This document shows positions 45,842 to 57,500 of a stretch of DNA of 64,000 bases, piece after piece. This DNA is from Phycisphaerae bacterium. Its GTDB lineage: Bacteria > Chloroflexota > Anaerolineae > 4572-78 > J111. Each line of letters starts with the position of its first letter. Positions within the stretch are counted from its first letter, which is position 1. The notes beneath the pieces were generated by a model. It did not search any database and was not told the origin of the DNA. It saw only the letters and a list, made by a program, of their open reading frames with translations. The stretch lies in contig JANQQF010000029.1 of assembly GCA_028285035.1 (NCBI GenBank), positions 1 through 64,000 on the forward strand, written 5' to 3'. A program made the position numbers and the translations under genes.

Positions 45842-47543
45842 GTCGAGAATCTCCATGTTGATTGTTGGCTTGCACGGCTCGTAACTGCAACTGACCTTGT
45901 AAAAATTGATCGCGGCAGAGATAACGTTGTATTTTACCGCTGGATGTAGTGGGCAAGGTCAGTGGTTTGAGGAGCAAGATCGAATGCAGTTTGAGCTGAT
46001 GGTGTTGGGAGACCGCCCGCCGGATGGCATCTGTTGTCTCTTTTAAGTCAACTTGGCGCAAGTGGTTGCGGTTTATTTCGTGAACGGCTACAAGAACCTC
46101 TTCGCTTTCGTGTTCAATGGAAAAGACAGCCCCGCCGTTTGACCGCAAGGCAGGGTGGCTTTGCTCAATGCTTAGCTCAATGTCTTGGGGGTAAATGTTG
46201 CGGCCTCGGATGATGATCAAATCCTTGATCCGGCCTGTGACGTAAAGTTGCCCCGCTTTGAGGTGCCCCAAATCACCCGTGCGTAAAAAGGGGCGATCAT
46301 CATCGCCCGCGAGATGAGCCTGAAAAACGTCTGCCGTTTCTGCTGATTTATTCCAGTAGCCCTGTGCTGTGCTGGGACCCGCCAGCCAGATTTCGCCCTC
46401 CTCACCTTCGGCGCAGGGCTGTAACGTCACCGGATCAACAATGACGATTTCCTGATCCAGCCAAGTCTGACCACAGCTAACGTGTGATTTGCTGGGCGTT
46501 TGGTCAATATCCGGTGGGACCAATTTTGGCGTGGCCGTGACAAAGAGGGTGGACTCGGCTAGACCATAACAGGTGTGAAAGGCTTCGTAACGAAATCCAT
46601 ACGGACCGAACTTCTCAGCAAAGCGGCTTAGCGTATCAGCCCGAATGGGTTCGGCCCCGTTAAAGGCGGTCTCCCACCGAGAGAGGTCGAGGTCCGGAAT
46701 CGACTCAGGCTGAATGCGGTCGATGCAAAGCTCGTAGCTAAAGTTTGGTCCGCCGCTGGTTGTTGCCCGATATTTTGACATCGCCTGCAGCCAGCGTGAT
46801 GGCTTTTGAATGAAGGCCGCTGGACTCATCAGAATGCAGTGGGCACCTAGAGAAATGGTATAAAGTAGAGCCCCAATCAGGCCCATATCGTGATAGAACG
46901 GTAACCAGCTAACCCCACACTCGTAATCATTTTGGTCAAACGAAGCAATAATCATTTCCTGATTATGAAGCAAATTTTGGTGACTGATCATGACCCCTTT
47001 TGGCGAACCTGTCGAGCCGGAGGTGTACTGCAGGAAGGCCAATGTTTCGGTGGAGATGTCGGGTGGCTGCCAGATCGAGGCTAAATTATTGCCCTCTGTC
47101 GATATTGCATCGGTATTGAGCCACATTACATTTTGGAGCCGAGATGAATTAGCCGAAATTCGATCTCGGAAGGCCAGGACGTCTGTTTTTGTTAGCACAA
47201 CCGAGACCGCTGCATCTTCTGCAATGGTTTCGAGTCGCTTGTCTGCCCGCTTGATATGCGGTACAGGTACGGCCAAAACACCTGCGTACAGACAGCCAAA
47301 AAACGCAGCGATATACTCCAAACCAGAAGGGTATAGGAGCAGGGCTTGTCGGCCAGTCAAGCCACGTTGTTGTAGTTCGGTGGCAATGGCTCTGGCTTGG
47401 TAATCAAGGGCTTGATAGGTTAGGGGGACTTCGTTGTTTTCCCCATCGACTAAAAAAGTATAGGCGACTTTGTCGCTATTGTGTTGAGCGCGCCACTGCA
47501 AAAGATCTACCAACGTCTCTACCTTTGGCCAGGGTATTGACAT
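45807..47543 (-). CDS. Fatty acyl-AMP ligase (FAAL)
   Basis: 578 residues of the acyl-adenylate-forming superfamily. The ATP motif is YTSGSTGSPKGVMISH (about 170-185). WLPFYHDMGLIGALLYTISLGAHCILMSP and PNFSYELCIDRI are FAAL-type signatures, unlike fatty acyl-CoA ligases. FLRTGDLG and the C-terminal Lys region TTSSGKIQRYLCRDQFL follow. FAALs activate a fatty acid as its AMP ester and pass it to a carrier protein, here most likely the overlapping ACP gene. AAGGA lies 7 nt before the ATG. The product of the whole cluster is therefore probably lipid-primed. Confidence 0.95.
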   Translation of the reverse strand: MSIPWPKVETLVDLLQWRAQHNSDKVAYTFLVDGENNEVPLTYQALDYQARAIATELQQRGLTGRQALLLYPSGLEYIAAFFGCLYAGVLAVPVPHIKRADKRLETIAEDAAVSVVLTKTDVLAFRDRISANSSRLQNVMWLNTDAISTEGNNLASIWQPPDISTETLAFLQYTSGSTGSPKGVMISHQNLLHNQEMIIASFDQNDYECGVSWLPFYHDMGLIGALLYTISLGAHCILMSPAAFIQKPSRWLQAMSKYRATTSGGPNFSYELCIDRIQPESIPDLDLSRWETAFNGAEPIRADTLSRFAEKFGPYGFRYEAFHTCYGLAESTLFVTATPKLVPPDIDQTPSKSHVSCGQTWLDQEIVIVDPVTLQPCAEGEEGEIWLAGPSTAQGYWNKSAETADVFQAHLAGDDDRPFLRTGDLGHLKAGQLYVTGRIKDLIIIRGRNIYPQDIELSIEQSHPALRSNGGAVFSIEHESEEVLVAVHEINRNHLRQVDLKETTDAIRRAVSQHHQLKLHSILLLKPLTLPTTSSGKIQRYLCRDQFLQGQLQLRAVQANNQHGDSRHEPIPEKSSNA

Positions 47544-47597
47544 GAAAAAATCCTTTTACTTGAATTTTGTCACAAATCTTTCTTTGAATTATTTGGC

Positions 47598-48458
47598 TCA
47601 AACGACCTTACGGGCCTTAAGGCACACATAATCCAAGGGATACGAAAAGTAGATTTTTAAGCCCAATGTTCCTAATAAATTGTAGCCAGGAAAAGGTGGG
47701 GGTGCGTGATGCCGTATCCATTGGGTGAAGGGTGGGATAATGTCTTGATACATTGAATAGGTTTCAATGATCTCAAACCCAGCTGCCTTTAACTTGGCTA
47801 GGTAGGTGATTTTATCATAAATGTTTTCTTTCGGAAATTGAAATAAATGTCGGAATCCACTCAATAAAACTTGTTGTGGCAAGTTAGCCGCTGGTGGAAT
47901 GATAAAATCGGCCAAGGTCAATATTCCTCCTGGTCGTAAAGCTTCATGGGCTTTGTGAAAGAAATCCTCTCTGGTTCTAAAATGGGAGGCTGCTTCGATG
48001 CACAAAATTTTGTCAATGGATGAAGGTGTAAAAGGCATTGTTAGGGCACTACATTTCATCAGGGTTACTTGATTTGACAATTGAGCCTCGTCGACCAGGT
48101 TTTGTCCCACATTGATTTGTGCTTGGGATAGATTCAGGCCAATGATTTTTTGTGGGGCAAAGTGTTGCATACAATAAATTGCATTAGTGCCATAGCCGCA
48201 GCCTGCATCGACGACGATATCTTGCTCGGAGATCTCGGCGGTGCGAGAAATTAAGCTGAAAAAGGCATCTGTGGCTAGATCAAGGGCATGTGGTTGCATG
48301 GGATCGATGCCTTTCCAGTAGCCCATATTCGCCCGTGGTGCCTGTCGCGTTGAGGGAAAGACTCCCCTTGAGCCAAATCTGTCGTAATATGCCGCGATAT
48401 TGGTTTCATTGATAAAGTTCTCTGATGAAATGTTAAATTGTTCAAAAAAACTAAGCAT
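47598..48458 (-). CDS. SAM-dependent methyltransferase (UbiE/tocopherol-MT-like)
   Basis: 286 residues. The class I fold is clear: motif I VVDAGCGYGTNAIYC (about 83-97), motif II IIGLNLSQAQI, motif III TLMKCSALTMPF, then ILCIEAASHFRTREDFF and ALRPGGILTLADF. It resembles small-molecule methyltransferases of natural-product clusters acting on O, N or C. It lies in the NRPS/PKS operon between the second NRPS/PKS gene and the FAAL gene, so it may methylate the growing or finished product. AGGAG stands before the ATG. Confidence 0.88.
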   Translation of the reverse strand: MLSFFEQFNISSENFINETNIAAYYDRFGSRGVFPSTRQAPRANMGYWKGIDPMQPHALDLATDAFFSLISRTAEISEQDIVVDAGCGYGTNAIYCMQHFAPQKIIGLNLSQAQINVGQNLVDEAQLSNQVTLMKCSALTMPFTPSSIDKILCIEAASHFRTREDFFHKAHEALRPGGILTLADFIIPPAANLPQQVLLSGFRHLFQFPKENIYDKITYLAKLKAAGFEIIETYSMYQDIIPPFTQWIRHHAPPPFPGYNLLGTLGLKIYFSYPLDYVCLKARKVV

Positions 48459-48550
48459 TAGGGTCTCCTGTTGAAATTAACGGTGTGGTTGATGAAGCTT
48501 CGATTTATTGCAACCGTTCAGACACCCCTTAAATGTAACTAAATGTGCGA

Positions 48551-48586
48551 TCATTGGGAATAGTAGATAGTAATTAATTCCAATGA
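48551..48586 (-). promoter_or_regulatory. Hairpin after the NRPS/PKS stop
   Basis: TCATTGG (48551-48557) pairs with CCAATGA (48580-48586) with possible extension by G-U and A-T. It starts 10 nt after the stop of the 48596-57577 gene in the 137-nt gap before the methyltransferase gene. There is no T-run, so it could slow transcription or protect the message end rather than stop RNA synthesis. Confidence 0.35.
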
Positions 48587-48595
48587 CCCATTACG

Positions 48596-51500
48596 CTATT
48601 TGTGCTCATCATATTCTTTTGAAATTAGGTCAATTAAGTCTTCCACTGACATTTGGTCTATATCGGTAGTCTCATCAGTATCTTTTGGATCAGACTTTGG
48701 TATTTTTGTGAATTCTTTTTTATCGGATTTATCTTTTGGAGGTGTGTCTGATGATTCGAGGGCATCGATGAGAAAGTCGGTGAGCGTGCTAATGTTGGGA
48801 TATTCAAAGAGTAGGGTAGCGGGGAGCGATACATTCAACCCTGTTTCAAGTCGACTTTTTAAGCTGAGGGCCATCAGCGAGTCCAGCCCCAACTCAACAA
48901 ATCCCTGCTCCATATCTGGCACCTGGTCCATCAGTAGGGCCTGCTGCACTTCATTTTGCAGATAAACCATCACTTGTTCGCGCCGCTCCTGCATAGGCAG
49001 TGATTGCCAAGTTTGGGTCGGCGACGATGTTACCTGAGGCTGGGCGGTTTGTGGTTGTCTCTTTGACCTGCTCTCTAAATTCTGCAAGAAGGCTGGTGGC
49101 TCGGCAAACGTTCCCAAATATTTGGCCCAATCGATCATCATTACCCCAACTTGATTGACACTATCATCCGTCAGAGTTTGGGCCAATAATCGCCCCAACA
49201 TCTCGGCGCCCTGATCCGGCGTAATCGTCGTGTGTCCGCTAGCTTGTAGCTGTGTTTGCTCTCGCTCGGCAAATTCGGCGGCCATCCCAACCGAGGACCA
49301 CGTGCCCCAGTCGATACTAAGGGCAGGCAAGCCCCGCCCCCGCCGATGATAGGCGAAGGCATCCATAAACACATTGGCTGCCACATAGTTGGCTTGGCCG
49401 GGATTACCCAACAACCCCGACCCTGAGGCAAACATCACAAAAAAGTCGAGCGGCTGCCCTTCACTCAATCGGTCCAAATGCCACGTGCCCTGCAATTTTG
49501 GAGCCAACACCTGCTCAAACCGGGGCCAACTCTGCCGAAAAATCGCACCGTCATCAAGTATTCCGGCGGCGTGGATGATGCCCCGTAGTGGGTAGGCCGA
49601 ATCAAGAGTGGCAAACACCTCGGCTAGTTTCTCCCCATCCGTCACATCCGCTGGAGCCACAGTAAGCCTGGCTCCAGACTCGGTGATGACCTCCAATTGA
49701 GCTTGTACCTCAGGCGTTGGCCCATGTCGCCCGAGCAAGATTATCTGACCGGCCCCTTGGCGAGCGAGCCATTGCGCCACGGTTAAACCCAAACCACCTA
49801 AACCGCCCGTAATCAAATAAGCCCCGTCATCACGGATGACTTGCGATGAGGCTGTGGGGTTCGGTTTGAAACGGGCTAGTCGGGCCACATATCGTTGGCC
49901 TTGCCGCAGTGCAATCTGCGGCTCAATTGGTGTTGTCATCAGGTTGAGTTCGATGGCGAGATCGGACATTTTGCTTGTCTCATCTAAATCGAGACAGACA
50001 CAGCGTAATTCAGGATGCTCTTGGCTCAAGACCTTGCCCATTCCCCAAAGCGGGGCCTGCGCAATACCTGCCAGTCGATCCGTTTGTAAAACCGCTTGCG
50101 TGTTACGCGTAACCAACCAGAGGCGAGGTGAAGTCCAAGCCTGTTGGTACAAGGCCTGCACCAAATGAAGCATTGTGCCACAGCCTCGTTGAGCATCAGT
50201 CAAGGCGGTACTGGCTGCAGTCTCGCCCTGCGCCTCACTGATATCCAAACTCCACAGATGAACGATCCCGTTCACTGGCTCGACTTCAGTGAGCAACCGT
50301 TCGTAGTCATCTGCTTCATTCGGCCTGATGTGGTAAATCGGTATGGCTAGGCTCGATTTTGCTTCATACGCTTCCCCCGTATAAACCAAAACAGGCGCTT
50401 GACCGTGCCTGGCCAAAATTTGGGCCAATGCTTCGCCTTGCCCCGCCTCGTCGGCGAAAATCAGCCAGCGGTTTGCCGTTTCATCTTGGTGGTGATTGCG
50501 CGAGGGAGGTTGAGGCTCCCAATCGATCTCGTACAGCCATTGCTGCCAGTCCTGGTCAGCTTTGGTGATCCGTTTCTCAGCGGCCGCTCGCCGTTGAAAG
50601 CCAACCAACTCCACCAGACATTGACCTACCTCGTCCAGCAATTGCAAGTTCCACTTTTGCTCACCAACCCGTTGCACTGTGCACCACCATTCTCGACCGA
50701 CGGGTACCTGATGTAACCGAAGCGACTCCACCGCAAAGGGCAACATCAACTGGTCTGTTTCATCACTGAAGACCAAACCAGCGGTCTGAAAACAGGCATC
50801 AAGCAAACCCGGATGGAGCTGATATCCCTGCATCGTGGCGACTGCCGCCGGCAAGTGGAGCTTCGCCAGGGCTGTATCTGCATACTCTGCCTCGCCTCGC
50901 CATAGTTGCTGCACCCACCGAAAATTTGGGCCGTGCAACACTCGGCCTGCCGTTTGCTCATACAGCCGATCAACATCCAATGCTTGTTGACATTGTTTTT
51001 GACATTCGGCCAATGAAATTTTTGCGGGGGTGAGATCGGTCACCATTGTCACGTAGCCGGTCACGTGCAGAGTCGGTGTGTCTGCGGAAACGGTTTCGAC
51101 CACGCTGGTCAACCGAAACTGATGACGATGAGGCGGGGTGGGCGTCAACACTAATTGAGCTAAACGTGCTCCGTCCTCAGGAATAACCAAGGCTTCGGGG
51201 AAAATGATGTCATCCAACTGGATTTGGGGTTGCTCAAAGGACAAATCGATGGCGTTCAAGACCAAGGCCAGATGGTATGCGCCGGGAGAAACGACTCGGT
51301 CATACAATTTGTGTTCAGCCAAGGTTGGCAGGGTAGCCAAGCTAAACTCGGTCTCAAAAATGAGTTGCTCCTGCTGCTGAAGATGAATCATACGATCAAC
51401 CAGTGGGCGTAAGCGCGGCTCACTGGCCTGTGATTGAGGTTTTGCCTGAGGTGGCTCAATCCAATAGCGTTTCGGCTGGAATGGATAGGGTGGCAGGGTG

Positions 51501-54500
51501 ACAAATCGGGACTGGAACGGAGCCGCAAAGCCAGCCCAATTAATTTTCGCCCCTTGCATGTATAGCTGAGCCAAGCTATCGAGCATCTGTTGTGTGTCAT
51601 TCTGGCGGCGACGAAGGCTCGGCAACCACAGCCGAGGCCCTTGCGCTTCCCCAATGACCTGTTGGGCCATACTTAGCAAGGTCGGTTTGGGGCCAACCTC
51701 AAGGGCGATATTACATCCAGTCTGAGTAAGCGTTTCAATGCTATCGGCAAAGCGAACGGGTTGACGAATGTGTTGTAGCCAATATTCCGGGGTTGCAATT
51801 GCCTCTGTGGCGAGTTTGCCAGTTACATTGGAGATTAGTGGGATGTTGGGCGGGCGAAACTGGATGCCGTTGAGTACCTCCTCAAATTCAGCCAACATCG
51901 GCTCCATCAACGGCGAGTGGAAGGCGTGGGATACATCCAGCGAATGGGTTTGAATATCTTGGGTCGTCAAGCTGGTGATGATATCATCAATAGCTTCCTG
52001 CTGCCCGGAAATGACGACGTTACGGGGGCCATTCAAGGCGGCGATTGAAACATCTTTCGGGTATTCAGCAATGGCCTGTTTTACGATGGCTTCGGAGGCC
52101 AAGACGACGGCCATTGATCCATTTTGTGGCCGTGCCTGCATCAACCGCCCTCGTGCCGCAATCAACTTCAAACCATCAGCCAGACTAAAGACGCCCGCCA
52201 CACAGGCCGCCACAATTTCACCAACGCTGTGGCCTAACACGACGTTCAGGGTCACACCCCACGCCTGCCAAAGTTGGGCCAACGCATATTCCACAGCGAA
52301 CAAGGCGGGCTGTGTAAATTGCGTTTGGGTAATGAGCTCTGTTGAAGTTTCATCGGCGGTTGTCGGGTACAAAATGTCGAGGAGCGATTGCCCCAAATGA
52401 GGCTGCAATATTGCGTCACACTGTTCAATCGCCTCGCGAAAAACAGGCTGGGTTTCGAACAGACCCCGTCCCATAGTGATATATTGTGAGCCTTGTCCGG
52501 TGAATAGGAAGGCGATGGCTGGCTCGTTATTAAGGAGTCCAAACTGCAGTTTGGACTCTTTAGCGTTAAATTGTGCTAACTTTTCCTGCACCTCATCAAT
52601 CGAGCTGGCAACAATGGCGAGCCGATGTTTGAAATGACTGCGGCCAAGCTGAGTGGTATGGCAGACATCGGGCAACGATAGATCTGGCTGCTCGGCTAAA
52701 TGCGCGTGATAACGGGCTGCAAGTTCGGTTAGGGCTTTGGGTGTTTTGGCGCTGAGGGTGAGGATGTTTTGCTTCGATGCGGGAAGACCCTCACCCCCCA
52801 GCCCCCTCTCCCGACGAGCGAAGGACGGGGGTGAGGGCGAATTCGCTTCCTCCAAAATTATGTGAGCATTCGTCCCGCCAATGCCAAAGGAACTCACCCC
52901 AGCTCGCCGAACGCCTGCCTCAATGTCCCATCGCTTGAGTTCGGTGTTGATGGTAAACGGGCTGTCGGTGAGCTTGAGTTCGGGATTAGGTGTGGTAAAG
53001 TGGAGGGTGGGGGGGATGACGTTGTGTTTTAGAGCCATCACTGCCTTAATCAGCCCAGCCATCCCAGCGGCAGTGTCCAGATGACCGATGTTGGATTTGA
53101 CCGCTCCCAACACACAGACGTTTTGTTTGCTGGTGTGGGCCTGAAAAGCTTCCATCAGGGCCATCACTTCAATCGGATCACCGAGTTTGGTGCCAGTCCC
53201 ATGGCTTTCGATGTAGCCAATGGTTTCCGGTGAAATCCCGGCGTTGTGCAACGCTTGCGAAATGACCTCGATTTGCCCCTCAACGCTCGGTGCGGTGTAG
53301 CCCACCTTCATTGCCCCATCGTTGTTGATGGCGGAGCCTTTAATCACCGCGTGAATGACATCGCCTTCGGCCATGGCATCGCTGAAACGTTTCAGGGCGA
53401 CGACACCGACGCCGCTGCCAGTGACGGTGCCCGCCGCATTAGCAGCAAAGGGCCGACAATGCCCATCGGGGGACAAAATCATCCCAGGTTGATGCAAGTA
53501 CCCTCTTTTGTGTGGCACCTGTATCGCGGCTGCTCCAACCAAAGCGACATCGCATTCACCTCGTTGCAGGGCTTGGGCGGCTAGATGGACGGCCACCAAC
53601 GAAGTTGAGCAGGCCGTCTGCACGCTGACACTGGGGCCATTGAGATTGAGCTTGTAGGAGAGACGGGTCGCCAGAAAATCTTTGTCGTTGGAGATCATCG
53701 CCTGATAGGTGGCGGCGGGATCGGTGCTTTCCAGATGGGGGGTCAGGTGATGATGCAAATAGCCATTCATCCCTGCCCCCGCGTACACTCCAATTTTGCC
53801 CGAAAAATGAGCCGGAATGCAGTTGGCCTGCTCCAACGCTTCCCAAGCACAGGTCATGAAGAGTCGGAGTTGGGGGTCCAACAGTTGGGCTTCACGGGCG
53901 GAGAAGCCGAAGAAGTCGGCATCAAACTGTTCGATGTCCTTGAGAATGCCCGCAGCTTTCACGTAATTGGGGTGACTGAGCAAGGCTAGCTCAACTCCCG
54001 CTGCTTGCAACTCTGCATCGGTGAAAAAGGTGATCGACTCTTTGCCATCGCACAAATTTTGCCAGAACGCATCAACCGACTCGGCCCCTGGGAAGCGGCC
54101 AGCCAGACCGATGATAGCAATGGCATCATCTTTGGTGGGGGGCGCTTGTGGAGAGAGGAGGGCTGGGGTGTCGCTAGGTATGGTCAGATATTGGGCCAAG
54201 CTTTGGATAGTTGGATAGCGCAATAGGTCGATGAGTGTGACAGGTTGTTGTAGTGATAAATCGTCAATCAAGTTTAGTAACTGGCTATGGATCGTGACAA
54301 GCAGCAATGAGTGTCCACCCAGCTCGAAAAAATTGTCCTGAATGCCAACGCGTTCCACCCCTAAAACTGTTTGCCAGATTGTCGCAAGTCGCCTTTCCAA
54401 TTCGCTCTGCGGGGAGTGGTAGGTCGCCAGTATTTCGGGTCGGGCGGTGGGTTCGGGAAGGGCTTTTCGATCAATCTTGCCGTTTGGGGTTAAAGGTAGG

Positions 54501-57500
54501 CGATCCAGTGTCACAAAGCTGGCCGGAATCATATAAGCAGGTAGTGTCGATTGCAGGGCTTGGCGGAGGGTGGTCGGTGATAACGAATCATCGCTTTTAG
54601 GCATTTCTGCATCAGCCACGATATAAGCCACCAGCCGATTTTCGCCGGATTGGTCGGGGCGAGCGATGACAACGGCTTGGGCTACATGTGGTTGTTTGGT
54701 TAGGGCTGCCTCAATTTCACCCAACTCGATACGGAAGCCGCGCACCTTGACCTGATAATCAATCCGCCCCAGAAACTCGACTGTGCCATCGGGTCGATAA
54801 CGGGCCAAATCACCGGTGCGATAGACTATCGGTGACGCGGTGGTGTCTGTCGTTGAAGCGGCGAATGGATTTGGGATGAATTTTTCGGCAGCCAAACTCG
54901 GGCGATTGAGATAGCCGTGCCCGACCCCTGTCCCACCGATGAGCAACTCGCCCTGTACGCCAATTGGCACGGGCTGCTGTTGTTTATCCACAATATAAAG
55001 TTGGGTGTTGGCAATGGGCCGACCGATTGCCACATCGCCCGTTCCTTCAATTTCTGCTTGCGTTACCTGTTGCACTGCTGACCAGATTGTCGTTTCAGTT
55101 GGACCGTACATATTCCACAGCGAGTCACCACAGTCTAACAACCGTTCAGCAAGCTCACGGGGCAGGGCTTCGCCTCCGCACAGCATTTTGAGGCCGGGTG
55201 TACCTTGCCAGCCGCTTGTCAATAGGAGTCGCCACATTGCCGGTGTGGCTTGCATCACCGTCACCTGATGGCGGGTCAACAAGTGTTGCAATTGTTGACC
55301 ATCTGCTGTTACTTGTGTCGAAGTTAGAATAATTCGCCCTCCGACCATCAAGGGGAGATACAGTTCCAGAGCGGCGATGTCGAACGAAAGGGTGGTTACG
55401 GCCAACAATATATCATCGCCAGTGAGGCCCGGTTCGTGTTGCATACTACTCAAGAAATTGACCACGGCCCGATGTGGGATTTGGACACCTTTGGGCTGTC
55501 CGGTGGAGCCGGAAGTGTAGATAACGTAGGCCAAATCTTCTGGCTGAGTGATCGGGGTAAGGTTGGTCTCGGGCTGGCTGGTGATGCTGTCATCGTTAGC
55601 ATCGACGCAAATGACGTGGGCGGTGTGATTGGGCAACGCCTCCAATAATTTGGCTTGAGTTAGGAGCACTACTGCTTGGCAATCGGCCAACATAAAGGCG
55701 ATTCGCTCAACGGGAAAAGTGGGATCCAACGGAACGTAAGCCCCGCCCGCCTTTAAGACCGCCAACACACTGACCAACATCTCTGGCGATCGTTCAATAT
55801 AGAGGCCAACCAACACACCGGGACCAACACCCTGGCTTTGTAGAAGGTGAGCCAATTGATTAGCTTGGGCGTTGAGTTCTGCGTATGACAGGCTAGCTTC
55901 GCCTGCCGTCGGATCCACAAAAATCAGGGCAGTGGCTTCAGGCGTGCGGGCGACTTGTGCCTCGATGCGTTGATGCAGGGCTTGATCTTGGGGAAAATTT
56001 GTCTGGGTGTCATTCCAGGTCACAAGTATCTGCTGCCGCTCCGCCTCGGTCAGTAGGGATAAATCGGCAATAGGTTGGCTGGCATCGCGCAAAATATCGC
56101 GGAGTAGTATTTCGTAGTGGGTAGCGAGCCGTTTTATTGTCCCCTCACTAAACAAGGTGCTGTTATATTTGAAAGACCCGGCCAGAAAATCATCATTTTC
56201 AAGTAACTCAAGTTGGATCTCGTACATCCCCTCTAAGGTACCGATTGGGAGCGGTGAGACCGAAAAGGGACCCCAATCGACGATATGATCCGGCGAGGGG
56301 TGGGGGCTGAATAGATCAGCCCGATGCAGCTTTTGCAGGGCAAAGGCGGCTTGGGTTAAACGAGGCCGAGAGACGTCTCGCTCGGGCTGGAGGCGTTCGA
56401 CCAGTTGTGCGAATGGGTAGGCTTGATGGGCCAAAGCCTCAGTTGTGGTTTGGCGGATTTGTTGTAAGAATGCCTTGAAGGTGAGCTGATCGGTAAACCG
56501 AGCGGGTAGCACTACGGGGGAAACAAAGTAACCGACAACAGGTTCGTCCTCGATGCCCGTTCGCCCCGCCATCGGTGAGGCAACCCAAATGTCCGTTTGG
56601 TTGCTGTAGCGATGCAAAAGCACCTGGTAGGCCGCCAAGAGCAACATGTACAACGTGACGTTCTCTTGGCGAGCGAGGTCCCGTAGTTGCTGGGTCAACT
56701 CTGATGACAGTGTGACGGGATGAGATTGGCCAACTGGAGTCCAGGTGACTGGGCGCGTGTAGTCGGTCGGTAAATTCAGGGTGGGAAGATCATCACCTTC
56801 AAAATGAAGCTTTCGCTCCCAAAAGGCCCACAATCGCTCGGCCTCGGAAGCTAGCTGATTAGCCTGTTTGGTTAAACATTTAGCGTAGGACAGATGTGCA
56901 AACGGTAGGTTGAGTGGGGTTGGATTGGGCGCTTGTAAAAATTCATAAAGCTGAACCAACTCATCGACGATGACTCCCAAAGAAACGCCATCGCACACCA
57001 GATGATGGGCTGAGAAGAGCAAGACGTGGCGGTCGTCCGCTTCGGTAAACAGGGTGGCTCGGCAAATTGGACCGTGGCTCAAATCGAACAGTTGTTGATG
57101 GCTCTGTTTTACTTGTATTTGTAATTCATCCTGCGACCAGCCTTTGGCCTCAACTTGCCTGAATGCGGCGGGCTGGTAGAGGTGAATCTGTTGGACCGGC
57201 ACATCGTCGATGAGGATAAATGTGGTGCGCAGGGCTGGGTGACGATTGACCAACAACTGAAAGGCCCGCCGTAAGGTATTTGCCTGTACTGGTGAATAAA
57301 TCTGCACAGCAAATGATACGTGATAGGCTGCGCTTTCGGGCATTAGCTGGTGTTCAAACCATAAAGCTTGCTGTCCAGATGAAAGAGGGACAGTTTCGAC
57401 ATCGGTCTCCAGCATATTGATGATGTTCGCTTTGTTGGACTTGATTGTTGCCAACACCGTTGGTGTGAGCACGCTCTGGGGTCCCTTGAGGGTTAATTGA

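Noticed and set aside
48551..48586. Intrinsic terminator between the NRPS/PKS gene and the methyltransferase gene
   Set aside because: The stem is short and AT-rich and no run of T follows on the minus strand.
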